Part shown: piece by piece, positions 24,471 to 33,478 of the stretch
Position numbering within the stretch: position 1 is the first letter of the stretch
Layout: each line of letters begins with the position of its first letter
NCBI GenBank assembly: GCA_964642545.1
Contig: CAZXQU010000004.1
Location: 1-64,000, forward strand
DNA length: 64,000 nucleotides
Reading direction: 5' to 3'
Source of the DNA: QYOJ01 sp964642545
Lineage (GTDB): Bacteria > Bacteroidota > Bacteroidia > Bacteroidales > FEN-979
Notes under the pieces: generated by a model
Seen by the model: only the letters and a program-made list of their open reading frames with translations
What the model was told of the DNA's origin: nothing
Databases searched by the model: none
Translations under genes and position numbers: made by a program

Positions 24471-27163
24471 GTCCATCCCGGTATACAACAGCATCCATTG
24501 CTGAGATCGTTGGTGGAGAGATTCAAGGCTCCGGCAACCGTGATCAGGAGATCAGGGAGTTACTGATTGACAGCCGCCGGCTCACTTACCCCGATGGATC
24601 AATGTTTATTGCCCTTACGAGTGACCGGAATGACGGGCACCGGTATATTCCGGAGCTTATTGAACAGGGAGTGCGGTGCTTTCTGGTGTCAAACCACGGA
24701 GCACAGAGCTCAGGATTGCAAAAAGAGTTTCCCGAAGGGAGCAAGTCCCCTTCAGGGGATTTAGGGGTGCAATCGCGTATCGCGGATCCCCTCTTCATCG
24801 TCGTTCCCGACACCCGGGAAGCGCTTCAAAAGCTGGCTGCGTATCACAGAAGCCAATTTAACTATCCGGTTATCGGCATTACGGGCAGCAACGGAAAAAC
24901 CATTGTAAAAGAGTGGCTTTTCCAGTTGCTTTCGCCTCAGCTGCACATCATCCGCAGCCCGAAAAGTTTCAACTCACAAATCGGTGTACCGCTCTCGGTC
25001 TGGAATATGGACGCCAGCCACGAAATGGCCATCATTGAAGCCGGAATCTCTGAACTCGGTGAGATGGAGCGGCTTGAACAGGTGATCAAACCAACCATCG
25101 GCATTTTTACCACCATCGGCCCGGCTCACGATGCGAATTTTAGAAGTAAAGCTGAGAAGGTAGATGAAAAGCTGAAGTTATTCCGCTATGCCGAAGTTTT
25201 CATTTACCGGTCCGACTATCCAATCATCACAGAGCGGCTTGATGCCTCGGCAGATTATAATAAACTTAAGAGATTCACCTGGGGTTCTCGTGAAAACGAT
25301 GACCTCCGGATCACAGTTATCCATAAAGAGGGCAAACACACCGTTATTAAAGGCATCTGCGAAGGCGAACGCGGTGAAATCACTATCCCGTTTACCGATG
25401 ATGCCTCCATCGAGAATGCAATCACATGTTGGGCCGCACTTCGGGTGATAGAGACCCTAAATCCCCAGTTGCCCCTAAATCCCCTGAAGGGGACTTACTC
25501 TGCTTCGCAGTTTTATCCTCCCAGAGGGAGGAGTAAGCCCCCTTCAGGGGGTTTGGGGGTAATCCCTGAGGGAACCCCTTTAGGGGGTTTGGGGGCAGAT
25601 TCTCGGTTTCCCACCCTGGCGCCAATCGCCATGCGCCTCGAGCTCAAAGATGCCATCAACAACTGTTCGCTGATCAACGACAGCTACAATGCCGATATCA
25701 ACTCTCTCTCCATCGCACTGGATTTTCTGGCGCAGCAAAAGCAACACCCCAGGAGAACGATCATCCTCTCCGACCTCTTCCAAACGGGAAGAAGTTCGGA
25801 AGAACTCTATACGGAAGTTGCCGGCATCATCAGCTCCCGGAAGATCAACAGGGTCATCGGGATCGGAGAGGAGATATCGGGGTTTCAGGATAGATTTTCC
25901 ATTCATAAGGAGTTTTTCCCGACAACCGAAGAGTTCCTGGCGCATTTCCCACTCTCTTCATTCCATGATGAAACGATTCTGCTAAAAGGGTCGAGGGTGT
26001 TTGGGTTTGAGCGCATCAGTCATGCTTTGCAGCAGAAAGCTCATGAGACGGTTCTGGAGATCAACCTGGATGCCCTGATTCACAACCTCAACTATTTCAG
26101 GGCCAAACTAAAGCCGGAAGTTCAGACGATGGCTATGGTAAAGGCATTTTCATACGGAAGCGGCAGCTTTGAGATCGCCAACCTTATGCAGTTCCATCAG
26201 GTCGACTGTCTGGCCGTTGCATATGCCGATGAAGGGGTCGAACTGAGGAAAGCGGGGATCACCATGCCCATAATGGTGATGAGCCCCGAGGAGCAAAGCC
26301 TGGATGCCCTCCTGGCCTGGAACCTTGAGCCCGAAATCTATAGTTTCAGGATTTTGCAGATGCTGAAAGAGGCAATAATTAGAAGCGACCTCGCATCGAA
26401 TCAGGTAGTCAGGATCCATCTGAAACTCGATACCGGGATGCACCGGCTGGGTTTCTGTGATTCCGAACTGGAAAAACTTACCGGCCTGCTGAAACGAAAT
26501 CCCCAGCTCAAAGTCAGGTCGGTATTCTCACATCTTGCTGCCAGCGAGGATCCCCTTCATGATGCCTTTACACAGGAACAGTTTACACGGTTCCTGAATA
26601 TGAGCGAAACAATTACAATTAAACTCGATTATCCCGTGATGCTGCACATCCTGAATTCGGCCGGGATCAGCAGATTTCCCGGGATGCAGCTCAACATGGT
26701 CAGGCTCGGCATTGGGCTATATGGGATCGGCTACAACCAGGAAGAGCAAAAAAAGTTACGACTTGTTGGCCGGTTACGCACCGTGATTACACAGATCAAG
26801 TGTGTGAAAAAAGGGGAGACCGTAGGATACAACCGCCTTGGGGTAGCCGAAAGGGAGACTGTGATTGCTGTGGTTCCGGTGGGTTATGCCGATGGGCTTA
26901 ACCGCCGCCTTGGAAACGGACACGGGGAGATGATGGTAAATGGAAAATCTGTCCCCATCATCGGGAATGTTTGCATGGACCTCTGCATGCTGGATATTAC
27001 CTCCCTCGTGGAAGGGGGGATGAAGATAGAGGAGGGGAACGAAGTGGTCGTTTTCGGGGATGACAATCCGGTTACAAAACTTGCCGAAACCCTTCAAACG
27101 ATACCGTATGAGATCATGACCAGCATTTCGCGGCGGGTGAAACGAATTTATTACCATGAGTAA
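24467..27163 (+). CDS. MurF-alanine racemase fusion with two in-frame repeat insertions
   Basis: A Bacteroidota-type fusion of 898 residues. The MurF part (about 1-525) adds D-Ala-D-Ala to UDP-MurNAc-tripeptide: P-loop GITGSNGKTIVKEW and the NDSYNADINSL motif. The Alr part (about 525-898) makes D-alanine: PLP lysine in MAMVKAFSYG, catalytic Tyr in VGYNRLG, and PVGYADGLNR. Repeat-derived peptides occur at about residues 83-107 (EFPEGSKSPSGDLGVQSRIAD) and 330-382 (NPLKGTYSASQFYPP through PPSGGLGV). They account for most of the excess over the roughly 820 residues I recall as usual. The catalytic motifs are intact, so the protein is probably active. Confidence 0.94.
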   Translation: MSPSRYTTASIAEIVGGEIQGSGNRDQEIRELLIDSRRLTYPDGSMFIALTSDRNDGHRYIPELIEQGVRCFLVSNHGAQSSGLQKEFPEGSKSPSGDLGVQSRIADPLFIVVPDTREALQKLAAYHRSQFNYPVIGITGSNGKTIVKEWLFQLLSPQLHIIRSPKSFNSQIGVPLSVWNMDASHEMAIIEAGISELGEMERLEQVIKPTIGIFTTIGPAHDANFRSKAEKVDEKLKLFRYAEVFIYRSDYPIITERLDASADYNKLKRFTWGSRENDDLRITVIHKEGKHTVIKGICEGERGEITIPFTDDASIENAITCWAALRVIETLNPQLPLNPLKGTYSASQFYPPRGRSKPPSGGLGVIPEGTPLGGLGADSRFPTLAPIAMRLELKDAINNCSLINDSYNADINSLSIALDFLAQQKQHPRRTIILSDLFQTGRSSEELYTEVAGIISSRKINRVIGIGEEISGFQDRFSIHKEFFPTTEEFLAHFPLSSFHDETILLKGSRVFGFERISHALQQKAHETVLEINLDALIHNLNYFRAKLKPEVQTMAMVKAFSYGSGSFEIANLMQFHQVDCLAVAYADEGVELRKAGITMPIMVMSPEEQSLDALLAWNLEPEIYSFRILQMLKEAIIRSDLASNQVVRIHLKLDTGMHRLGFCDSELEKLTGLLKRNPQLKVRSVFSHLAASEDPLHDAFTQEQFTRFLNMSETITIKLDYPVMLHILNSAGISRFPGMQLNMVRLGIGLYGIGYNQEEQKKLRLVGRLRTVITQIKCVKKGETVGYNRLGVAERETVIAVVPVGYADGLNRRLGNGHGEMMVNGKSVPIIGNVCMDLCMLDITSLVEGGMKIEEGNEVVVFGDDNPVTKLAETLQTIPYEIMTSISRRVKRIYYHE
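24728..24790. repeat. Palindromic repeat in frame in murF/alr, site 1
   Basis: The core AGTCCCCTTCAGGGGATTTA (24744-24763) is a half-copy of the 88-base element at 59578-59665, followed directly by a GATC-family word (24771-24788). It reads GSKSPSGDLGV then QSRIAD without a stop. Confidence 0.8.
25472..25596. repeat. Complete 88-base palindromic element plus half-copy, in frame in murF/alr
   Basis: The left arm 25472-25500 and right arm 25531-25559 are inverted copies identical at 26 of 29 positions. A further half-element with TTTAGGGGGTTTGGGGG runs to 25596. The whole stretch is open in the MurF frame. Confidence 0.85.
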
Positions 27164-27174
27164 ATAACAGCGGT

Positions 27175-27966
27175 ATGAACCAGAAAATTTCAATCCTGAT
27201 CCCGGCCTATAATGAGGAGAAGACCATCACCCTGATCCTGGACAAAGTGATGGCCGTGAAACTTCCTGAAAATCTCGAAAAAGAGATCATCATTGTGAAT
27301 GACGCCTCCACGGATGCCACGGAGCGAATTGTAAAGGAGTACATTGCCACGCACCCCTCCCCCGTCCCCTTCCCTGAAGGGGAGGGGAGTAAGTCCCCTT
27401 CAGGGGATTTAGGGGTGAGCCCCGGCATCAGGTTGCACACTCAACCCGTGAACCAGGGCAAAGGAGCAGCGATCCACAAAGGAATTGAGCTCGCTACCGG
27501 CGATTTCATCGTGATCCAGGATGCCGACCTTGAGTACGATCCAAACGAATATACCAACATGTTGCAGCCGGTATTAGAGGGAGTTGCGGATGTGGTTTAC
27601 GGATCGAGATTCATGGGGGGGAAGCCGCATCGGATCCTCTTCTTCTGGCACTCAATCGGTAACAAGATACTCACCTTCCTCTCCAACATGTTTACAAACC
27701 TCAACCTCACCGATATGGAGACCTGCTACAAGCTCTTCCGGGCAGATTTTCTCAAGCAGATCCATTTCAAGGAACGACGATTTGGATTTGAACCTGAGGT
27801 TACCTCCAAAATTGCCCGTTTCCCGGGAATTCGTATTTATGAAGTGGGAATCTCCTACTATGGAAGAACTTACGAAGAGGGAAAAAAGATCCGGATGAAA
27901 GATGCCTTTTGGGCGGTGATTTGCCTGGTTAAGTACAACCTGTTTGACAGGAAATACAAGAAATAG
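27175..27966 (+). CDS. GT2 glycosyltransferase, polyprenyl-phosphate sugar synthase-like, with in-frame repeat
   Basis: A 263-residue family 2 glycosyltransferase of the Dpm1/dolichol-phosphate mannosyltransferase type: ILIPAYNEEKTI, IVNDASTDAT, QGKGAAIHKGIELATGDFIVIQDADLEYDP (DAD motif), YGSRFMGG. No transmembrane segments. Such enzymes load a sugar onto polyprenyl phosphate for use by GT-C enzymes. The three GT-C-like genes start 57 bases downstream, which fits. Residues about 60-83 (HPSPVPFPEGEGSKSPSGDLGV) are repeat-encoded, in a loop before the QPVNQGKG motif. It ends the pepA-pdxA-murF/alr operon. Confidence 0.9.
   Translation: MNQKISILIPAYNEEKTITLILDKVMAVKLPENLEKEIIIVNDASTDATERIVKEYIATHPSPVPFPEGEGSKSPSGDLGVSPGIRLHTQPVNQGKGAAIHKGIELATGDFIVIQDADLEYDPNEYTNMLQPVLEGVADVVYGSRFMGGKPHRILFFWHSIGNKILTFLSNMFTNLNLTDMETCYKLFRADFLKQIHFKERRFGFEPEVTSKIARFPGIRIYEVGISYYGRTYEEGKKIRMKDAFWAVICLVKYNLFDRKYKK
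27352..27417. repeat. Palindromic repeat in frame in the GT2 gene
   Basis: CCCCTCCC-rich left arm and the right arm AGTAAGTCCCCTTCAGGGG plus ATTTAGGGGT. It reads SKSPSGDLGV in the same frame as the copies in murF/alr and holB. Confidence 0.82.
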
Positions 27967-28023
27967 ATTTATCTCTTATGTATCGTATATAATTAACAAA
28001 CAACAATATATGTTATATCAGGA

Positions 28024-29898
28024 ATGAACAAAGGTATCAATAACAGACACGGCAAAGTTTCTCTCTACACAGTTTATTTTCTTGCCTTTGTGGTTGTAAT
28101 CAGCCGCCTCACCTTCCCCCGTTGGCTAACCTACGACGTGCTTTCGATCCTCTCCTGGGATGTCTTTGGCTACTATCTGTATCTCCCTGCAATCTTTATC
28201 CACCACGATCTTGGGATCTCTGACTTTTCATGGCTTCAGCAGATCCTCGATGCCTATCACCCCACCAATGGCTTCTACCAGGCTTATATGGGCCCGGTCG
28301 GCCACTATGTGATGAAATACCCGATGGGGCTTGCCATTGTGTATGCACCCTTTTTCTTCGTCGGGCATCTCTTTTCCTGGATGCTTGGTTTCCCTGCTGA
28401 TGGATTTTCCCTTCCCTACCAGCTCTCTGTTGCCCTGGGATGCCTGCTGATCACAATCACCGGCATCTGGTTTCTGCGAAAGATTCTGCTGAAGTTTTTC
28501 AGCGAAGGGGTAACAGCCTTCACCATGGTACTGGTAGTGCTGGGAACCAACTATTTTGAGTTGACGGCTTACGATGGCGCCTTGGTACACAACGTACTCT
28601 TTACAATTTATACCCTCATTATCTGGTTTACAATTCGTTGGCATGAAAAACCCACCTGGCGAATATCACTTCTTTTAGGACTACTCATCGGCCTGGCAGT
28701 CATCATCCGGCCCACGGAGATCATCTGTGCGCTGATCCCCATTTTCTGGGGGGTTTACGATAAGGAGACATTGGTGAAGAAATGGAAGTTGGTTGCAGAT
28801 GCCAGGATTCAGGTTTCAGGAATTATTTTGATGGCGTTACTGGTTGGATCGATCCAGCTTATCTACTGGAAAGTCTATGCAGGCAGTTGGCTTTACTACA
28901 GCTACGAACCAAACGAAAAGCTTCAATGGATTGCTCCCTGGCTCTGGCAGGTGCTCTTCTCATTTAAAAAGGGATGGCTGATTTACACTCCAATGATGGT
29001 TTTCGCACTGATAGGATTCTTCAGGCTTGGAAGTCGATATAAGCCAATCTTTTACGCCATATTTTTCTTTACTGTAGCCAATATCCTGATCGTCGCCAGC
29101 TGGCCCACCTGGTGGTACGGAGGTAGTTTCGGCCAACGTGCCGTGATGCAGTCCTATGCGGTGCTCTCCTTCCCGCTGGCAGCGCTTGTGCAGTGGCTTC
29201 TTGCACGTAAAATATGGATAAAGATTCCGCTGTTTCTGGTTATGCTCTTTTTTATCCTGCTCAACCTTTTCCAGACATGGCAATACATTAATTTCCTGAT
29301 TGAACCTACCCTGATGACTCAGGAGTACTATTGGAGAATTTTCGGGAAGACAAAAACCGACAATGTGGCAAAGGGCTTCCTGGAGGGATATAAAGAGGCT
29401 GGCTGGGAGGCGATGGGACCGGAGAAGGATTATACGAGGACTGAGCTGGTTAAGATGGGTTTTGAGCAAGGAGAACAATGGATTGCCGGTGACCGGGAAG
29501 ATTCGATCGTTCACGCTGGAAACTTCTCCTGCAAACTGGACCCGACAAATAAATCGTTCCCTGTTTTGAATAACAGGGTACTGGAATTTACCAGAAAACA
29601 GGAGAGCTGGATCCGGGTCACCTTTTGGCTATACTCTCCCTATCTGTTCAGATACAACCCCGGCATTTTCGTGATTACTATGAAACACCAGGGTGCAAAT
29701 TATAAATACAGGTCTCTGGCTTTTCAGGAAGAGGGATGGATCCCCCGGAAATGGAATAAAGTGGTATATACATACAGGATTCCGTACCTGGAGGATCAGG
29801 ATGACAGGTTACAGATCTACCTCTGGCGGGATAGCCCAGCCATTCTTTACATCGACGACCTAACCATTGAACTCTTTGAGCCGAAAGATGAAGAATAA
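28024..29898 (+). CDS. GT-C-like membrane glycosyltransferase with C-terminal beta module (paralogue 1)
   Basis: A 624-residue protein with roughly ten hydrophobic segments in the first 450 residues. The first extracytoplasmic loop has SWDVFGYYLYLPAIF, where the Asp corresponds to the acidic residue of GT-C/GT39-type enzymes. GGSFGQRAVMQSY is shared with the next two genes. Residues about 480-624 form a soluble, probably periplasmic, beta-rich module ending LQIYLWRDSPAILYIDDLTIEL. By analogy it uses a polyprenyl-phosphate sugar; acceptor unknown. First gene of an operon running to 37530. No TAnnTTTG box was found just upstream. Confidence 0.75.
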   Translation: MNKGINNRHGKVSLYTVYFLAFVVVISRLTFPRWLTYDVLSILSWDVFGYYLYLPAIFIHHDLGISDFSWLQQILDAYHPTNGFYQAYMGPVGHYVMKYPMGLAIVYAPFFFVGHLFSWMLGFPADGFSLPYQLSVALGCLLITITGIWFLRKILLKFFSEGVTAFTMVLVVLGTNYFELTAYDGALVHNVLFTIYTLIIWFTIRWHEKPTWRISLLLGLLIGLAVIIRPTEIICALIPIFWGVYDKETLVKKWKLVADARIQVSGIILMALLVGSIQLIYWKVYAGSWLYYSYEPNEKLQWIAPWLWQVLFSFKKGWLIYTPMMVFALIGFFRLGSRYKPIFYAIFFFTVANILIVASWPTWWYGGSFGQRAVMQSYAVLSFPLAALVQWLLARKIWIKIPLFLVMLFFILLNLFQTWQYINFLIEPTLMTQEYYWRIFGKTKTDNVAKGFLEGYKEAGWEAMGPEKDYTRTELVKMGFEQGEQWIAGDREDSIVHAGNFSCKLDPTNKSFPVLNNRVLEFTRKQESWIRVTFWLYSPYLFRYNPGIFVITMKHQGANYKYRSLAFQEEGWIPRKWNKVVYTYRIPYLEDQDDRLQIYLWRDSPAILYIDDLTIELFEPKDEE

Positions 29899-31684
29899 CA
29901 GAATAGGAATCGGAAAAATATCAGTACCGGTAATTTGGTTTGATGCAATTTTATATGCCGGACTCTTTGCCTTGTTCCTGAATATGGCATTTATTAAAAA
30001 CTTCACCGACGGAGATGTGGCATATCGGGGCGAGTTTTATACCGATAATGGCGCTTACTACATCTATCTCCCTGCAACATTCATTCACGGCTATACAATA
30101 GAGAGTTACCCGGATAGCATTGATTATAAAAATGCAGGTGGGTTCATGCTAAACAAGAAGATGAATAAGGTGGTAACAAAAGTGACTTATGGCGTGGCAT
30201 TTTTGGTTGCACCTTTCTTTATTCCGGCACATCTTATCATCTCTGCCTGCAATCTTCCGGCCAATGGCTTTTCAATCCATTATCACCGTTTGGTAGTTGT
30301 GGCAGCAATCTTCTACCTGATCCTTTCGATGTTCATTCTGAAATCCTTTCTCCTGTTCTATTTTCCACGATGGTTAAGTTACTCGTTGCCTTTTATCATC
30401 CTGGTAGGTTCGAACCTCTATTTTTTCAGCATGGAGGAGGTGCTGTTTGCCCACCTCTACTCATTCTTCCTGATCTCACTGTTGTTGTTTACCCTGAAAC
30501 AATACCTGGTTTCCGGGATGAAATCATTCAGCCTGTTTATTGCAATTTGTTTTATAATAGCTTTCCTTATCCTGGTCAGACCCACCAATATCTTGCTTCT
30601 CTTCTTACTTGCATTCTGGGATGTAAGATCCCTGAAAGAGATAGGCGGAAGGTTTATTCATTTTTTCAGATGGCCATATATTCTGAGCTTCGTCGGAATT
30701 GTACTATTGGTTTTCATACCGCAATCTTTTTACTGGCATTATATCTCCGGGCAGTGGATTTATTTTTCCTATCCCGGAGAAGGATTTATCAATTGGAAAC
30801 ACCCAATGTTGATTCCATTCTGGTTTTCACCACTGAACGGATGGATTCCATATACCCCGCTTGCAATCCTTTTCGTCATTGGATTCACTGTTATGATTTT
30901 CAAACGCTATCAAAATGGAATCCTGATCACTTCCCTTTTCCTGGTTTACTCGTATGTATTCTCCTCCTGGCACTCCTGGTTTTTCGGAGGTAGTTTCGGT
31001 TGTCGGCCACTGATCGATTTTTATCCGTTGTTTGCAGTGGCTTTGGGGTATCTGATCATTACCTGTATCAATCATAAGAATTTATTGATCAAGGTATTGC
31101 TGTTTCTGTTCATTGCCTTCTCCATCTATTTTAACCAACGGTTATTTGACCGTAGGCTTTTTTATTCAGGAGGTACCTGGTCATGGTGGAATTACGAAGA
31201 ACAAATCGAACATGCAGGGATAGCCTTTTTCCAGCATCGGCAATTCATTTATAATAACGATTTTGAGAACAACTCTTCCTTTATGCATGATCCGACAAGC
31301 AATATATGTGTGCATTCCAAAACTCGCGCTGCATATATGACATCAGATATGAATATCGGTTGTCATTTTAATCGATGGCTAAATACCATTTTTAACAACA
31401 GGAATGTTGATAAGGTATCTCTCTCGATCTGGATCAATGCAGTTGACTCTAATCTTACCGGTGCCCGCTTTATTTGTGAGATCCGGAGTGTTGAGAACAA
31501 AACTCTCCTGAGGCGTGAACTTCAGGTTGATGATTTTCTTACCGGACCCAACCAATGGTCTGAACTTAAACTGGACCTGCACATCCCTCCCTGGATAGAC
31601 AGGAACAGCTTGATCTCTTTTTATTTGCTTAATACAGGGAAATCAGCATTTTATATGGATGATATGGTAATTCGGTTTGAATAG
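29888..31684 (+). CDS. GT-C-like membrane glycosyltransferase with C-terminal beta module (paralogue 2)
   Basis: A 598-residue paralogue of the preceding gene, overlapping it by 11 bases from the ATG at 29888. It conserves the first-loop Asp (YTDNGAYYIYLPATF), FSPLNGWIPYTPL and FGGSFGCRPLIDFYP. The C-terminal module starts NNDFENN and ends SAFYMDDMVIRFE. Lower identity to the neighbours in the transmembrane part suggests divergence in specificity rather than a recent duplication. Confidence 0.75.
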   Translation: MKNNRIGIGKISVPVIWFDAILYAGLFALFLNMAFIKNFTDGDVAYRGEFYTDNGAYYIYLPATFIHGYTIESYPDSIDYKNAGGFMLNKKMNKVVTKVTYGVAFLVAPFFIPAHLIISACNLPANGFSIHYHRLVVVAAIFYLILSMFILKSFLLFYFPRWLSYSLPFIILVGSNLYFFSMEEVLFAHLYSFFLISLLLFTLKQYLVSGMKSFSLFIAICFIIAFLILVRPTNILLLFLLAFWDVRSLKEIGGRFIHFFRWPYILSFVGIVLLVFIPQSFYWHYISGQWIYFSYPGEGFINWKHPMLIPFWFSPLNGWIPYTPLAILFVIGFTVMIFKRYQNGILITSLFLVYSYVFSSWHSWFFGGSFGCRPLIDFYPLFAVALGYLIITCINHKNLLIKVLLFLFIAFSIYFNQRLFDRRLFYSGGTWSWWNYEEQIEHAGIAFFQHRQFIYNNDFENNSSFMHDPTSNICVHSKTRAAYMTSDMNIGCHFNRWLNTIFNNRNVDKVSLSIWINAVDSNLTGARFICEIRSVENKTLLRRELQVDDFLTGPNQWSELKLDLHIPPWIDRNSLISFYLLNTGKSAFYMDDMVIRFE

Positions 31685-31699
31685 TATAAATTTGGACCT

Positions 31700-33472
31700 A
31701 TGCCCTCTCGTTGGATAGAATCAAAATTTATGCTCAGGACCTTCTTTCTTGGGATCTTGTTTATTTCACTTTTTCTCTCTTTTCAAATCCACAGCAACAG
31801 AGATTTTTTTTCCTGGAAGAGTGAACTCTGGGCCGACCGTTCTGGCTACTATATTTATTTACCGGCTACATTCCTATATAGATTCGATATTTCAAAGGCA
31901 CCGGAAAAGATAGATGAAAAGACCGGTAATGGTTTCTGGATCGACAGAACCAAAGGAAAAATTAACACAAAATATCCTGCGGGGGTGGCTATGATGTTAA
32001 GTCCCTTCTTTATTGCTGCCCATGGAATTTCATTTACCCTGAATCTGCCGGAGGAGGGAGGTTTCTCCCCTCTTTACCACCGGATGATTGATGTGGCAGC
32101 AGTAATCTATATGATTCTGGGACTGATAGTATTAAAGAAGGTATTGCAGCGCTATTTCTCCCCCCTTGTGCAGTACATTACCCTCTTTTTTATCTATGTG
32201 GGGACCAATCTTTATTATTATACCGTTGACGATGGATCCATGTCCCACGTCTACTCTTTTTTCCTGTTCGCACTCTTCCTCTTTTCATTGGTTCGCTTTC
32301 TGGATGTAAGGAAATACAGCTACTTCCTGCTGATGGTTGTTGCCGGCTCATTGGCTGTGGTTACCCGACCAACGAATCTCCTTCTTTTTTCTCTTTTCTT
32401 CCTCTGGGACCTGACCTCCTTTCGATCATTTACCGAGCGCTTGAAATGGTTCTTCAAACCCAGGTACCTGATCACTTTTCTGGGGGTTCTGTTTCTGGTG
32501 CTTTTACCGCAACTTCTCTACTGGAAATACCTGCATGGCTCCTATATCGCTTATACATACGGGGAGGAGGGGTTCACGAACTGGAACAACCCATACTTGT
32601 TTGAAATCTGGTTCTCGCCGCTAAATGGGCTATTCACCTACACGCCTATGATGTTCCTGATAATCCCTGGCATGGTATTGATGATCGTAAAACGAAACCT
32701 GAACGGATGGGTGACACTTTTTCTTTTTTTAATTGTGAGTTATATCAGCGGAGCATGGCAGATATGGTACTTCGGTTGCAGCTTCGGTCAGCGACCTTTC
32801 GTTGAATATTTTGCCATCATGGCAGTTCCGCTGGGCTATCTGATCCATTGGGCGATGCAACAAAAAGGATACCTGGTAAAAGGGATGATCGTGACCCTTC
32901 TGCTTCTCTTTTCCTGGTTCAACATCAGGCTGACGTATGCCTATGAGAAATGTTTCTTTGGCGCTGTCTGGGACTGGGATAACTATCACCGACAACTTGA
33001 TCGTGCCGGAATCCCCTATCCAGGAATCCCTGTGATTTCATACATGAATGATTTTGAAAATCAAGCCTTGAACGGAGGTACCGCTGTTACCCGTGAGGTG
33101 GTGAGAACAGGTATCTGGAGTGCCACCTTTAATGAGTACCATGATTTTTGCTGCCGTGCAGAAAAAATGGTTTGGGATTTCCCCCCAAATCAAGTGCCGG
33201 TAAAGATGATGGCATCAGGCTGGATCAATTTCCCCGATTCCGTGACAGAGGGAATCAAACTTGTCTTTTCGGCTGAGAGAGAAGGAGTCTCCCTAAAGTG
33301 GGAGGGGACCGACCTAACTACCCTGATCAATAAAGCAGATAGCTGGCAGCCCTTTTCCGTCACCTATGAAATCCCATCCCGTTTACCCGGTGATACAAGG
33401 CTGCTGTTTTATATCTGGAATCCGGGAAAAAGAGAGATATTTGTGGATGACCTGAATGTTCGATTCGAGTAA
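31700..33472 (+). CDS. GT-C-like membrane glycosyltransferase with C-terminal beta module (paralogue 3)
   Basis: A 590-residue paralogue, more like paralogue 2 than 1: WADRSGYYIYLPATF, RPTNLLLFSLFFLWD, WFSPLNGLFTYTPM, FGCSFGQRPFVEYF. The C-terminal module starts MNDFENQ and ends REIFVDDLNVRFE. It is 15 bases after paralogue 2 and six before an AlgJ/AlgX-like gene, tying the putative transferases to the acylation genes. Confidence 0.75.
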   Translation: MPSRWIESKFMLRTFFLGILFISLFLSFQIHSNRDFFSWKSELWADRSGYYIYLPATFLYRFDISKAPEKIDEKTGNGFWIDRTKGKINTKYPAGVAMMLSPFFIAAHGISFTLNLPEEGGFSPLYHRMIDVAAVIYMILGLIVLKKVLQRYFSPLVQYITLFFIYVGTNLYYYTVDDGSMSHVYSFFLFALFLFSLVRFLDVRKYSYFLLMVVAGSLAVVTRPTNLLLFSLFFLWDLTSFRSFTERLKWFFKPRYLITFLGVLFLVLLPQLLYWKYLHGSYIAYTYGEEGFTNWNNPYLFEIWFSPLNGLFTYTPMMFLIIPGMVLMIVKRNLNGWVTLFLFLIVSYISGAWQIWYFGCSFGQRPFVEYFAIMAVPLGYLIHWAMQQKGYLVKGMIVTLLLLFSWFNIRLTYAYEKCFFGAVWDWDNYHRQLDRAGIPYPGIPVISYMNDFENQALNGGTAVTREVVRTGIWSATFNEYHDFCCRAEKMVWDFPPNQVPVKMMASGWINFPDSVTEGIKLVFSAEREGVSLKWEGTDLTTLINKADSWQPFSVTYEIPSRLPGDTRLLFYIWNPGKREIFVDDLNVRFE

Positions 33473-33478
33473 TACATT

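Noticed and set aside
25472..25596. CRISPR array or phage attachment site suggested by clustered repeats
   Set aside because: The copies are inverted, not direct with spacers, lie inside an open reading frame, and no cas or integrase gene is present.
25472..25596. Frameshift or pseudogene status for murF/alr because of the insertions
   Set aside because: All insertions keep the frame and the catalytic motifs of both domains are intact.
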